Shown here: piece by piece, positions 10,974 to 21,188 of the stretch
How positions within the stretch are numbered: the stretch's first letter is position 1
Layout of the letters: each line of letters begins with the position of its first letter
Source: Aureobasidium sp. EXF-3400
Lineage: Eukaryota; Ascomycota; Dothideomycetes; Dothideales; Saccotheciaceae
Direction: 5' to 3'
Assembly (NCBI GenBank): GCA_024195585.1
Contig: SWBL01000110.1
Coordinates: 1-64,000 of the forward strand
Length of the DNA stretch: 64,000 nucleotides
The notes under the pieces: model-generated
The model's database searches: none
Told to the model about the DNA's origin: nothing
Seen by the model: the letters and a program-made list of their open reading frames with translations, nothing else
Program-made: the position numbers and the translations under genes

Positions 10974-13027
10974 CTACAACCTAATATTACCATCGTTACT
11001 GCTGCTACCGCCAAACAGCTTTCCAAAGAAGTTGCCACCATCACCAGAGCTTTGAGCACCTTCATCGTTGTTTCCGCCCATCCACCTAGGTTTCTTAAAA
11101 CCCTCTCCAATTTCCCGGAGCCAGGCTGGTGTTTCCACTGTATCGAAAGTGTTGCGCATGCGCTGACTGACATCCTGGAAGAAAGCTCTTTCACTTGTGT
11201 CTTCGTCCTCGTCAGGCATCCGAGCAGCGGCTCTTCTTGCCGTAGAACCACGGGTATTGTTGTTCATTCGGGATGGTCGGTTGAGGTCGGCACTATGGCG
11301 CGGTGATGGTTCAGTTGATGACAACAGACTGGAAGACGCCAAATTCAGTTGTGATCCATCGGCTTGGAGCTCGCGTTCGATGAGAATACGACCCTCGCGC
11401 CAAGTGCCTGCTCCTGGCTCGTCGTGTTCGTCTTCGAGTACACCAAAGCCGATGACATTCTTGACCTTGCCATAGAGGTTGAAGAGTGTCGCAACAACAG
11501 GGACCAGAACAACAATCGGGAAATAAGCCGAAAAGTTGCCGATCACAGGAGTAAGGTTGATCAAGCGTCCAAGGAATCGGAAGAAGGTGGTACCTTCGCT
11601 GATCGTAGGATCGATCATAGTGATGAAGTTGAAACTCAGAGGGACCGTGAGCTTGGCCACCTGCAAGCTGTACCAACATGCACTCTCGGCATATGTTTGA
11701 CGACGCACAAGCGCACGATTGCCCCAGACCTTGACTTCTGTTACGGAGTACAAGGCTGCGGCACACATGTACAGCAACCACGCAGCTGAGATCATCTGAC
11801 CAGCGAAACCGATTTGCCCACGAGAGCTTGAGGGATGATGGACAACACTCATGCCAACTAACGAGAGTTTTGGCTCCATCTCGTGGACCACTTCTGACCA
11901 GAGCAAGACGACGGATGCACAGGCTAGGAAGATTCCTGCAATGACACGCAGAGCAGGCAAGACATGAACCTGGATGTGATAGCGCATGTTTGCTGCTTTC
12001 GGACGTTGTGACGACGACAAATCGAGGAGCGACTGCAATCTAGCAGCCTGCCTGACAAGGTGGTTCCACTCGCCAGTGAAGCGTGCGCGCTTGTGTCGGG
12101 CGCGTTTCACTTTTCGAGATAGCTCTGCCAGATATCTCTCCGTCACCACGGGTGGAGGCGCAGGTACAGAGGCATAAGTAACAGCCGGGCGAGATTCAGG
12201 CAGACTGGACACATCGTAAAGCTCTTCCACCCAATCCTGCAAATCCCGGGGCATCGTGTTCTTGCGCTGACGTAGTTGAAGGACCTGAGTCTCAACTTGG
12301 TGTAGGTCCTCGATAGCTTCGTCCAGCTTGTCGTGTATACCCGGCGCGTGGCTCTGAAGCCTCTTTAATCTGGCACTGACGCTAGCATCTCTTATAAGAC
12401 GACGTGGTATGGCGACAAGTCCGTGACCCATAAGGTAGATGGCCAGCACCAGACCGTACGCGTATGCCATGGCCATGACCAGTGCTTTGAGTGTTGTGGC
12501 TTTGGTCGTAGTATCATCATGGCGATTCTGCCAAAAGAAGTAGATGGCACCAGCGGATCCAAGGGATAGTGTAATGAGCTGGTAACGCGCATTGGATCGG
12601 AGGGAGTAGATGAAGCGATCTTTTGGTTCTCTGTAACCAGAGTCACAGTATTCGCCAAGTAGAGGAAGGACAAACCTAGGCCAGATGTTAGCCGACTATT
12701 AATAATTATAGATGAGAGATCGACAGACCATGTCAAGCAAAAGGTCAGCCAGTACGCCAGCCTCCAAGCGACCAGCATGACATTATCCGGCAGCCATATT
12801 CCTCTTTGGCCATCGGTATCGGTGCCAGAAGATGAAGCCAAGTCAATAGGAACCAGAAAGACTATGGATGATGGAAGAGCCAGAGCCAAGAAGACAGGGA
12901 TCAAAAGGTAGGCGGGAGTAGTCCGTAAGGGAAGATAGTATCGAAGGAGGAGAACAACAGTTACTGAGATGGACAGTAGGGCAAGCACGGCGAAGACGTC
13001 GGAGCCCACGGATGAAGAGGGAGCCAT
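10974..13027 (-). CDS. LMBR1-family multi-pass membrane protein (LMBD2-like)
   Basis: Two exons, 13027-12729 and 12675-10974, give 666 residues. The start is the ATG at 13027 (MAPSSSVGSDVF); the frame runs a few codons upstream without an ATG. The N-terminal half has hydrophobic spans such as DVFAVLALLSISVTVVLLL and YLLIPVFLALALPSSIVFL. A cytosolic Arg/Lys-rich coiled-coil region follows (LSRKVKRARHKRARF), then more spans (LPALRVIAGIFLACASVVLL, YFPIVVLVPVVATLFNLY). The tail of about 130 residues is Ser/Asn/Gly-rich and disordered, ending GNIRL. The alternating layout is that of LMBR1-domain proteins, lipocalin-receptor-like membrane proteins of unknown biochemical role. The intron's donor is GTCTGT, weaker than its neighbours, but it rebuilds the Trp codon and the frame. 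Confidence 0.87.
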
Positions 13028-13429
13028 ATTGTTTGACAATCGAACAGAGACCAGCTTATTGTGAAGGACAGGAAGGGCACATGGTGTTGACCGAACGGGC
13101 GATGAGACAGGACAAAAGGCTGAGCAATAGTTGCGATTGGGACAGGCAAATTATGTAGAAAGTTATTGCGGCCTCAGACGGACTCGTCGGAAAACACACA
13201 GCCGGTCGCCAGTCGCGAGTCGGTGACGCAGGAGGATTTGATGATTGCGACAGGGGAAAGACGTTGGCAACGGTTGCCGAACAAAGAGGCCCTGTTTTAG
13301 GTTCTTGGCCAAGCAAATCAATCTTCTGTGCTTGCCCCGCTGGCTTTCTAAACAATCTGTTTGAACATCTCTCGCCAGCCAAAGGCACAACCACTACACA
13401 ACTCCATCACATCACTTTACGCTTTCACC
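13028..13429. promoter_or_regulatory. divergent promoter region of LMBR1-type gene and RanBP1
   Basis: 402 nt between opposing start codons. The RanBP1 side has a C/A-rich leader just before CACCATG. No TATA box recognised. Confidence 0.45.
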
Positions 13430-14249
13430 ATGTCTGAAGCCGAGAACAAGCCCCAGGACGTCGCTGCCGACGCTCCCAAGTCCGACGAGACCAAGACCGT
13501 CACCGAGCAAGCCACTGAGACCGCCGCCGCTGCCGCCTCGGCCGTCAAGGACAATGTTTTCAGCATGTTCGGCGGTGGCCCCAAGAAGGAGAAGGCCGAA
13601 GAGAAGGACGAGGGTGCCGACGAGCCCAGCGGAAGCTCCAAGGCTACCGCCGCAAAGGCTGCTGACGATGTGAGACGATGCGCACTACTCAAAGAACGAC
13701 ACAAATGCTGATACAAACCCAACAGGAGGAGGAGCCCGACGAGAAGGAGCCTGACGTTCACTTCGAGCCCGTTGTCCACCTTACCGAGAAAGTCGACACC
13801 AAGACACACGAGGAGAGCGAGGAGCAGACTTTCAAGATGCGCGCCAAGCTCTTCAAGTTCGACCGTGACAGCAGAGAGTGGAAGGAGCGCGGTACCGGCG
13901 AGGTCCGTCTTCTCAAGCACAAGGAGAACGGCAGAACCAGACTTGTTATGCGTCGTGACAAGACCCTGAAGGTCTGCGCCAACCACTATGTTGTTCCCGA
14001 CATGAAGCTCTCCCCCAACGTCGGCAGCGACCGCTCGTGGGTCTGGAACGCTTCGGCCGATGTTTCTGAGGGTGAGCCTGAGGCTCAGACTCTTGCTATC
14101 CGTTTCGGCAACAGCGAGAGTAAGTTCAAAGCATAAGTCCTTCAGCTCAAGACATGGATGCTAACATATCTGCAGACGCCAACCTGTTCAAGGAGGCTTT
14201 CATCAAGGCCCAGCAGGAGAACGAGGCCCTCTTCAACAAGTCTGACTAG
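13430..14249 (+). CDS. YRB1: Ran-specific GTPase-activating protein 1 (RanBP1)
   Basis: Three exons, 13430-13669, 13726-14119 and 14176-14249, give 235 residues. The first 80 are acidic/Ala-rich and flexible with a FSMFGGG motif that resembles a nucleoporin FG patch. A Ran-binding domain follows ([80 protein letters not shown]). Residues WKERGTG and RLVMRRD are core to Ran-GTP contact. RanBP1 binds Ran-GTP in the cytosol and helps RanGAP release export complexes and importins. Codon use is strongly biased to C-ending codons, as in highly expressed genes. Introns have clean GTGAGA and GTAAGT donors. Confidence 0.96.
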
Positions 14250-14861
14250 ATTGTTGCTTCAGCACCAGCATAACGACGCCGCCGCCATTTGTGCACCACC
14301 AAGCAGTAGCCAGGCCCAGAATCCCAAAGCTCCCTATCCCATGCACACGCCACATCTTCCTCATCCACTTCACCATGCATACCTGACGAAGACACCGAGA
14401 CGCATTCTGCATTCAGCATTCTGGGCGTTCGGCACTGCATCCCCCTCCCCATATCCCCTGTCCTCTCGGTGACGGCTTGAGATGATGATGAATGTTTCCC
14501 AAGTCTCGTTAGCGCCTTCATCTAAATAGAGCACATGATGGTTAATGTATCTACCTTCTCCAATTCTTAACCGCACCCTCTCTCCTCTCCTGCTCGCATG
14601 TGTGAAAGACAAGATGTAGTGAAAGCGGGTGACGTCGTCATTCTGCCAGCAAGGCGGTCAGGGCGATATTGGGCATCCCCGCAAACTTCCCGACACGCTC
14701 ACCTGTCGCGTCGGCGTCGGCGCAAAAGCAGCAGAGGGTGCTTCTTATTACATACAACATCCTTGTCACTCGCGCCTTTTGTGCTCACATTCTAGAGAAC
14801 TATATAATTACATCGTCGCGCCGACGCTCTTGCTGTTCTCGGGCCCCACCACCGTCTTACC
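14250..14861. other. intergenic: RanBP1 3' flank and TAF14-type promoter
   Basis: 612 nt between two plus-strand genes. It contains a TATA-like TATATAATTA at 14801-14810, 52 nt before the downstream ATG (annotated separately). No coding frame is convincing. Confidence 0.55.
14801..14810 (+). promoter_or_regulatory. TATA-like element upstream of the YEATS gene
   Basis: TATATAATTA lies in an otherwise GC-moderate stretch, 51-61 nt upstream of the ATG at 14862. Position and sequence suit a core-promoter TATA box with a short leader; this is inference from sequence only. Confidence 0.4.
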
Positions 14862-15912
14862 ATGCCTGACGTACGCCCACTTCCGCCTATGCTAGCTCGT
14901 CAGTATACTGACGCGCATACAGATCAAACGCCAGATCAAGCTCGTCACCGAGCAGCACGTCTTGTAAGTCACTTCCTGCCATTATCAATGTGGCTAGTAG
15001 TTCGAGTCATCTAATAAGTACCTTTTCATCAACAGGCCTGATGTCCCTTCAGAAGTCGAGGGCTTCCCCATGCGCGAATGGAGCATCGAAGTCTACGTAG
15101 TCGGCCCTAATGACGAACAACTACCTGCCACCTGTTTCGAGAAGGTCACCTACCGCCTGCACGAGTCCTTCGGCAAGCGTGCCAACCAGAGTACGCCGTC
15201 CCCACTCCGACTTGACTTGCGATATTCCTACTAGAAAGAGAACGATATTGATACAATCGTATGATGCAGGTCTCAAGCAAGCTCCCTTCAGGATCCAAGA
15301 ACAAGGATGGGGTGAATTCGACATGTCCATCGTTCTCACGCCCTTTTCTCAGCCCAAGGGCGAGCAGACCATTTTCCACGACTTGAACTTCCAGCAAGAA
15401 CGCTATGAGAGCGTGCAGCAGTTTGTATGCTGGCCCTATGCTATTCTGCTCATCTCAGAACTAATTGCTTTTCCTTAGACTTTCCGTAACCCCAAGCCTG
15501 AGCTCGTTGACAGGCTAAGAGAATCCGGTCCCGTCGGCGATGCCAATGGTGCTGCTAAGCCTGAGAAGAGAAAGAAGGCATCCAAGACTGTTTGTTCTTC
15601 TGCCGATCCAGATCCCGAACATGACTGACTATCTTAACAGCAAGTCGATATGGAGAAGTTGGCAGAGGGTCTCGAGCGACTTGGCGAAGACGACCTCCTG
15701 CACGTCGTCCAGTTGGTGCACGACAACAAGACCGAAGAGACATACACCAAGAATGACGTCGAAAGTGAGTATCCCAAACATGTTGTTGAAGCCCGGTACT
15801 AACAAACTATGCAGATGGCGAGTTCCATGTCGATCTCTACACCCTCCCTGATCAGCTCATCAAGATGCTGTGGGACTTCGTCAACCAGAAAGTCAACATT
15901 GCAGACTTTTGA
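14862..15912 (+). CDS. TAF14: YEATS-domain protein, TAF14/ANC1 type
   Basis: Seven exons, 14862-14870, 14923-14963, 15036-15190, 15270-15424, 15479-15589, 15641-15764 and 15815-15912, give 230 residues. Exon 1 carries only MPD. The YEATS domain (residues about 4-125) has REWSIEVYVVGPN, KVTYRLHESF, QEQGWGEFDMSIVLTPF and the closing FHDLNFQQERYES. A basic linker (KPEKRKKASKT) leads to an ET-type helical domain with LAEGLERLGEDDLLHVVQLV and an acidic-rich end, DQLIKMLWDFVNQKVN. TAF14-type proteins read acylated histone H3 through YEATS and are shared by TFIID, TFIIF, SWI/SNF, INO80 and NuA3. The order YEATS-linker-ET and the length near 230 fit TAF14 rather than YAF9. All six introns are 52-79 nt. 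Confidence 0.92.
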
Positions 15913-16636
15913 TCATCTCGACAGAGTTTGAACTTTCGCAATTGCTTTGATTCGCTCAGGACAAGTCAGCGCCTGTTCAAGAGTAGAATTTTGCTACCTG
16001 GACCACATATACGTGTCAAGCCCTCATAAGCGGCACGAACACGAAGGTCGGAAGAATGATAAGAGGGAGTGCAGACGCAGCAGCAAGGATTGAGGGGGCG
16101 TTTGACGACAACATAATCGATACCCATCGCAAACAACGATATGGCTTTATTTTTACTTCTCCTTGAGCTAGAAGAAAATCTTATACCTCAACACTACAGC
16201 ACCCTTATGCGTGAACGATATTATCTGTGACGTTTACACTAATTCCCGCGCTCCTACGTTGACGCATTGCAACAACCAGGGCTGTAGAGAAAGACGACTA
16301 CATATGTATCACTTACTTAAAACGTAGCATCACAAACTTGTGACGATATACGACGCAAAGAAGATTTGTTCAGACCGTTGCTTGTATTTTTGATGACCTT
16401 TCTTGAAAGCAAAAGCAACCATGTAATCCCTTTCCCATACCCAACAAAAGAATGTTACCGCAATCCTTCATAATATTCATTCCGCAATGTAGTTTCCATC
16501 ATAATGTCCATCCTGCAATGTAGTCGTTCCATCCCAATATTCATCCTGTGATGCAATATAATTATTTCCTCCTTGAAAATTCGCCGGTGGTCTGTCTGTA
16601 ATTGGTCGGACCACGTTAGCGCTCGATGTCTTCAAC
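15913..16636. other. intergenic between convergent genes, with degenerate tandem repeat
   Basis: 724 nt, AT-rich, between the YEATS gene and the minus-strand internal-duplication gene. Apart from the short tandem repeat at 16471-16558 (annotated separately) nothing is recognisable. Confidence 0.5.
16471..16558 (+). repeat. three-unit degenerate tandem repeat
   Basis: Units of roughly 30-35 nt share the cores ATTCATTCCGCAATGTAGT, GTCCATCCTGCAATGTAGT and ATTCATCCTGTGATGCAAT. A partial fourth copy (CCGCAATCCTTCA) sits just upstream. No coding meaning is evident. Confidence 0.6.
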
Positions 16637-17191
16637 CTAGATCTCACCTCCATCCATCTGCTGATCCTCTGCAGCGGCGATGAGTAGGTCGGCTTTTTCG
16701 CTGATATCGGCGTCGTCGAGGATATTTGTTTGACCAGTGTGTCTGTGAACCCAGTCTCTGATGAATCTTGTCTGCTCTCCGGAGAGGCGTATGCACAGAG
16801 GTGTTTTCAGACATGCACGCTTGCCGAATCTTAGCCTCAACCCGCCGGATTTAGACTGGTGGAAGAAGGTCAGTGTTCGGGGGTTACTTTGGCCGCTGTT
16901 CAGGTGAACCCTCAGAGCGCGTCTGTTGCGCAGAGTTATGTGTTCATGGTCATGAACTAGCCTTTTGGCTTCAGTGGTGGTCTTGCGTGTTACCTTGCCC
17001 AGCTTCAGCTTCAGTCCAGAACGGGGCTGATGGAAGAATGTGAGGGTTTTGGGGTTACCTGGTGCGTCGTTGAAGTGGACCTTCAGAGCGCGTCTGCCGT
17101 TGGCTTCGATGTGCTCGTGGTGGTGGACGAGTTTCTCTGATTGTCTGGCAGATGCAGAGCGAAGCTGCATGGTAAAAGGAACAGGAGACAT
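16637..17191 (-). CDS. small protein with two tandem ~48-residue repeats, unknown function
   Basis: A single exon of 184 residues from the ATG at 17191. Two copies of a basic, His-rich unit are plain: residues about 19-66 and 76-124. Both carry KLVHHHEHI/RLVHDHEHI, RRALKVH/RRALRVH, NPKTLTFFHQ/NPRTLTFFHQ and a closing L-K/R-L-K/R-x-GK. The ratio of basic to acidic residues in the repeats is high. The last 60 residues differ: one more basic strand (CLKTPLCIRLSGEQTRFIRD) and an acidic helix (DDADISEKADLLIAAAEDQQ). No signal peptide, membrane span or known motif. I do not recognise the family. Conservation between repeats, with changes mostly conservative (K/R, V/I/L), argues for a real protein under selection. 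It stands alone between 0.7 and 1.5 kb of non-coding DNA. Confidence 0.7.
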   Translation of the reverse strand: MSPVPFTMQLRSASARQSEKLVHHHEHIEANGRRALKVHFNDAPGNPKTLTFFHQPRSGLKLKLGKVTRKTTTEAKRLVHDHEHITLRNRRALRVHLNSGQSNPRTLTFFHQSKSGGLRLRFGKRACLKTPLCIRLSGEQTRFIRDWVHRHTGQTNILDDADISEKADLLIAAAEDQQMDGGEI

Positions 17192-18732
17192 GGTCGTTTC
17201 TGTGATGAGAAAACAGAGGATGTCTGTAGTAGTGGATAGGCAATCTTACGCTGTGTAATCGCGTTTGGTAGAGTTGCCGTTTATGTGTGGTTTGTCTAGA
17301 CTTGATGGTGTCTGTGACTTGATGGATGGATAGAAAGAAGGGAAACAAATTGTGGAAGATTGTTCTCCTCAAATATTCAGACTCACGTTCGCTGTGTGCA
17401 ATCGTAGCGATGCGTTAGATTTCTCGTGGCAATGCGTTAGATAGATGCTCGAGGTGCAGCCGGTTTGAGAGAGATATCGAGAGATCTCTTACCCACTCGA
17501 CTATCTCCTGCAAGCCAGCGACGGCGTCTGCCCAAGGGCCGAAACCTCTGCACTCTCGCCATCACTTCCTCTCAGCTGAAAGGAGAAGCCACCACAGTTC
17601 AAGGCTGGGTCGAGTAGCTTGCACAAAAAGGAGCGTGAGTAGAATATTATATTACCAGTGTCCTCTAGGCATGAAAAGTAGGAAATCCACCATTGGCAGG
17701 TCTCACTATCGTCTTGGTATAGAACCTAGCCGAGAGCCGGAGACGCTATCTTGCTCGATAGGGGACGAAATCCGCGACATCGCTAAAACATTATGTTTCC
17801 TGGCTGGAAGCTTTACAGCTCTGACCGGGTGACGTTTGGTGAACAGTGTCCAGGATCTTTTGAGAGCCGACATCCTTTTGTCCTGAGAACGTCACCGTGG
17901 TGATTCTTCTTTGTCACATCCAGCTACACAGAGCAGATCTCGGAACTAAGAAGTCTTTGGAAAATATTGAGCTTCGCGTCGAAGGTCTGATAACATGACA
18001 AAGTCATAAGGTTGATGGGATTTTGTTTTTTCGGTAGTATCCTGGTTGTGTCTGGCGTCAAAAGCCGCCTTCACTTCTTTTTCCAAGTAGATGCTATAGC
18101 AAGCTTTCTCCGGAGTCCTTGTCGATTTGATAACAAGGAAGCCAAGGTGCTTAGAGAACGCTCGAGATCCTGGAGCACGACGTTGGCAGAACGCCGAAAG
18201 AGGAAGGCGGCACGATCTCCAAGCGACTTTCTTCTTTCTAGTCGTAATATATTTTGTATCTTCAATCGACTTTCTTTCTCGTCGCACTACAGCTTAGACA
18301 TGCTCCTGATGTGCGGACGTGTGGGTAATGCTATGTCCAAATGATGGTCACATTGTGCTGTAGATTGACCATGGCTGAGGCACATATGGAATGATCGGAA
18401 AGACCAATCATTATGGATTAGCTTTCTGCAAGATCAATATCGCTGAACTGCGGCTATCAAGTACAAAACTGTAACTGCAGTTGAAATGGAAAAGGATGTT
18501 TGGGCATGCAGGAAGCCGCTTGTTGAGACAAACGAAGTGAAAGGACTACGCGCTTGCCTGCGACGCGCCTTCCACTTCCACAACTCGTTGAGTTCTGCTT
18601 TCCTTCCTCTCACTTACCTCACGACTACATTTACCTTGCCAATCCGCAGTCTCTCCTCTCTGCCCATCACACCTCTGCAGCTCGTCTTGCCCCTCCACCC
18701 ATTATTTGATCTCGACAGTCCTCTGTTTCACC
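17192..18732. other. intergenic, 1.5 kb
   Basis: Divergent region upstream of the internal-duplication gene (-) and the MYND gene (+). It has an 11-nt direct repeat ATGCGTTAGAT at 17410-17420 and 17432-17442. The MYND-gene side (about 18590-18732) is strongly pyrimidine-rich, as expected for a fungal leader. Short open frames here show no domain character. Confidence 0.5.
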
Positions 18733-20089
18733 ATGGTAAGTCTTCGAAAAACGAGCCCTCCCTCTCTCAACACCAGGCGTCCAGAAGGATAGATTCAGCA
18801 GCAAGCAGTTCCTATGCCGGCGCTTGGTGGCTCGAAGTTGTTACGATTAACCAGCCTGTCCGGCTTCTGTACCCTTGTTCTTTTCACATTCAGCATCTGA
18901 CGTTTCTCATTAGGGAGCTTGGGGTTATGATCTTTTCCAGAGTGACACAGACCTGGACACAGTCGAAATGCTCGACGATGCTGCCGACCTGAACGAAGTC
19001 AAGAAGAAAATCATCGCCGACCGAGCCAGATACTCTTTCAAGTCTGAGGAGAAAGAGGAGGCCAGCAACAAGGACGCTGATACAGATGACAACACTGAAG
19101 ACGATGACATCTACATGACCCTGTACAACCCTTCTCACCCGGTAAGTCACGACTGAGGTGCTGAAGCCACAAGCGTAGCTACATCGCTAATACTGCCTTC
19201 CCGTCAGGACTTGGTTCAGCAGCACCTTGACAGTGGTGTCCTTACACGCATGATCAACAATTTTCGTGATAAGGGGCAAGGAAACGCTCTCTGCCTTCTC
19301 ATCGCCTGTGCCATGTAACTCGGCTGCAACGTTCCCGATTGGTGTCGCCAGGAACTCATCTTGACCTACCAAAAGTGTCGTCTTCCACCTGAGGGCGAAG
19401 TCCGCTTTGGCAAAGCTCTTCGTGACTATCGCAACGGCATTCCATATCCCTTCAACTGCAAGGGTCTCAACCTTACCGTCAACACCGGAAATCCTTTCTA
19501 CAAGGAATCCGAAATCTTCTGGATGAGACTTGAGGAAGTTCCCGCTGGCGAAGAGATCACTCAGGAGAACACCACCATTGAACGCGTGTATGGTGACTTC
19601 AATCAACCTGTTGATGTTTGCGGCAACTGTGGCGCCAAGCATTGCGATGATGGAAGTCCTTTGAAGCGCTGCGCAGGCTGCAAGGAAAGGTAAGAGTATA
19701 CACATCGTCCTTCTCACATGTTGGCCCCATATCACTTCTGCGTCTTAGTCCTTGATCTTCTTGACAGCTTACTGATGGTTCTCAGACTGTACTGCTCCAA
19801 GACTTGCCAAAAGGCCCACACCCCCAAGCACTCATGTCTCTGCCCCGGTTTCAGAAAGGCTCACGAAGAGCAGCCCGCTGATGCTTGCGGTAACTGTGGT
19901 GCGAAGCAGGCAAAGGATGGAAGCGCCCTGAAGCGTTGTGCACGCTGCAAGAACAGAGCCTACTGCTCAGTCGAATGTCAGAAGGAGCACTATCCTGCTC
20001 ATGCCCCGAAGTGCAAGGCAGAGGCTGAAGAGGCAAAGGAGAACGACGATGGTCGTGTCAAAGGACTGAATGTTCTTCAGACTTGGTAA
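18733..20089 (+). pseudogene. MYND zinc-finger protein gene with in-frame stop (nonsense allele or readthrough)
   Basis: Exons 18733-18735 (ATG alone), 18914-19141, 19208-19689 and 19786-20089 would encode 338 residues plus one internal stop. The start joins to read MGAWGYDLFQSDTDLD, a conserved N-terminus of a fungal family that begins MGAWG. In exon 3 a TAA at 19316-19318 interrupts ...LLIACAM*LGCNVPDW, yet the frame continues with clear coding for another 224 codons. The C-terminal half carries two MYND fingers: CGNCGAKHCDDGSPLKRCAG followed after an intron by LYCSKTCQKAH and C; then CGNCGAKQAKDGSALKRCAR, AYCSVECQKEHYPAHAPKC. MYND fingers bind proline-rich peptides. No in-frame intron removes the stop: the 37-nt GT-AG candidate covering it breaks the frame. 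Either this strain carries a nonsense allele, the sequence has an error, or UAA-C is read through. Confidence 0.75.
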
Positions 20090-21188
20090 GCTCAATGAGA
20101 ATATGGAACCAGATGCTTCTCACCAACGAACACGAGGCGCAAGAAAAGTATCAGGGAAGTTCGACGCATTTGCTTGAAGCTTGTAATTATCAGATCTGGT
20201 TCGTCAGTTGCTAGCTACGAAGAACACGAAACAGAGTATCACTATCAGCTGTTGCAATGACTTTTCGAATACCAGCCAAGTTTTTTGTATGTTCATCCTT
20301 GGTCAAACGAAATATGCTGAGACGAGGCTCGATCGTGCAAGTGACTAGGCAACGTCTTCTTCGTATGCTATAGTTGTAGATGAGAACATGCAGTACCAAG
20401 ACGCAACATTTTCGTGTTGGAATTGTTTTCCGATCGAAGACATATCGAACCCTGCACCTGAGGTTCAGACCCATCTATAGGCCGACGTTGCTCTAGACAG
20501 CACTCGACCCATCATCTCTATGCATCGAACATTTTCCCTTGACATATCTGACGCCCATATAGTCCTTTTTGGCATTTGGACACACAGCAAATGGTCCTTT
20601 GGGTCTTCGGAGTTCGCATTGAATGACCGTTTCCGAGTCTGTGCTGCAGGCCTGATTGTTGCAGGGTGGTGTTCGGTATCTGGTCGAGACGACTGAGATG
20701 TGGCACATCCTCTTTTCCAGTTTTCAGAATTGGATCGTGGATCAAGGACGTCTGACCAAGCATATCTAATGCTTGTGTGACTGTGCATTTCATTTCAGAT
20801 TTTGTTTGCGTGGGTATAGATAGCGAGACTTACTGCCGTGAGGATGGCCTTTCGGATCCACGTTGAAGATTCACTACAGTCATGATCGACAAGGCCTTAT
20901 ATCATTCTTCAAATTCTCTCACGAGCTTGCTAAGTTTCAGCAGTTCGCACACTGCTTCCGTGTGACATGTGAGGAGATTATCACAGGGTATAGCTGAGCC
21001 AATGAGTGTATGCGATCTCAGTGTACCTTGAGCTTGGAGAGTAGTACATTCTGAAAACAAGATGAAATTGTGCAACCCAAAGCCTAAATGTAGATATTGC
21101 AATACAAAAGAGAGGTCAGGCGATGAACTGCCCCATGCGACGAAAAGAATGTTATTGTGTTACAGTGTCTCTGATAATCTGGTGAGCT
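20090..21188. other. intergenic, 1.1 kb between convergent genes
   Basis: Between the MYND gene and the chloroperoxidase gene. The only item of note is the pair of overlapping minus-strand frames near 20465-20790 (see the low-confidence ORF). Otherwise nothing seen. Confidence 0.45.
20493..20708 (-). CDS. possible small cysteine-containing protein (low confidence)
   Basis: An ATG-started 71-codon frame with six cysteines spaced along its length (TPPCNNQACS, VIQCELRRPKGPFAVCPNAK, YVKGKCSMH) and a non-random look (GPFAVCPNAKKDYMGVRYV). A longer frame overlaps it (20788-20465) and can be joined by a clean GTAAGT...ACAG intron to an upstream ATG at 20882, so the two readings compete. No signal peptide is present on the short frame. 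It may be a small real gene, the remnant of one, or chance. Confidence 0.22.
   Translation of the reverse strand: MCHISVVSTRYRTPPCNNQACSTDSETVIQCELRRPKGPFAVCPNAKKDYMGVRYVKGKCSMHRDDGSSAV

Noticed and set aside
18486..18992. 168-codon plus-strand frame overlapping the start of the MYND gene
   Set aside because: Covers the CT-rich leader and first intron and runs out of frame with the conserved GAWGYDLFQSD exon.
19315..19351. 37-nt GT-AG candidate intron that would remove the TAA in the MYND gene
   Set aside because: Shorter than any other intron here and its removal shifts the frame into an immediate TGA.
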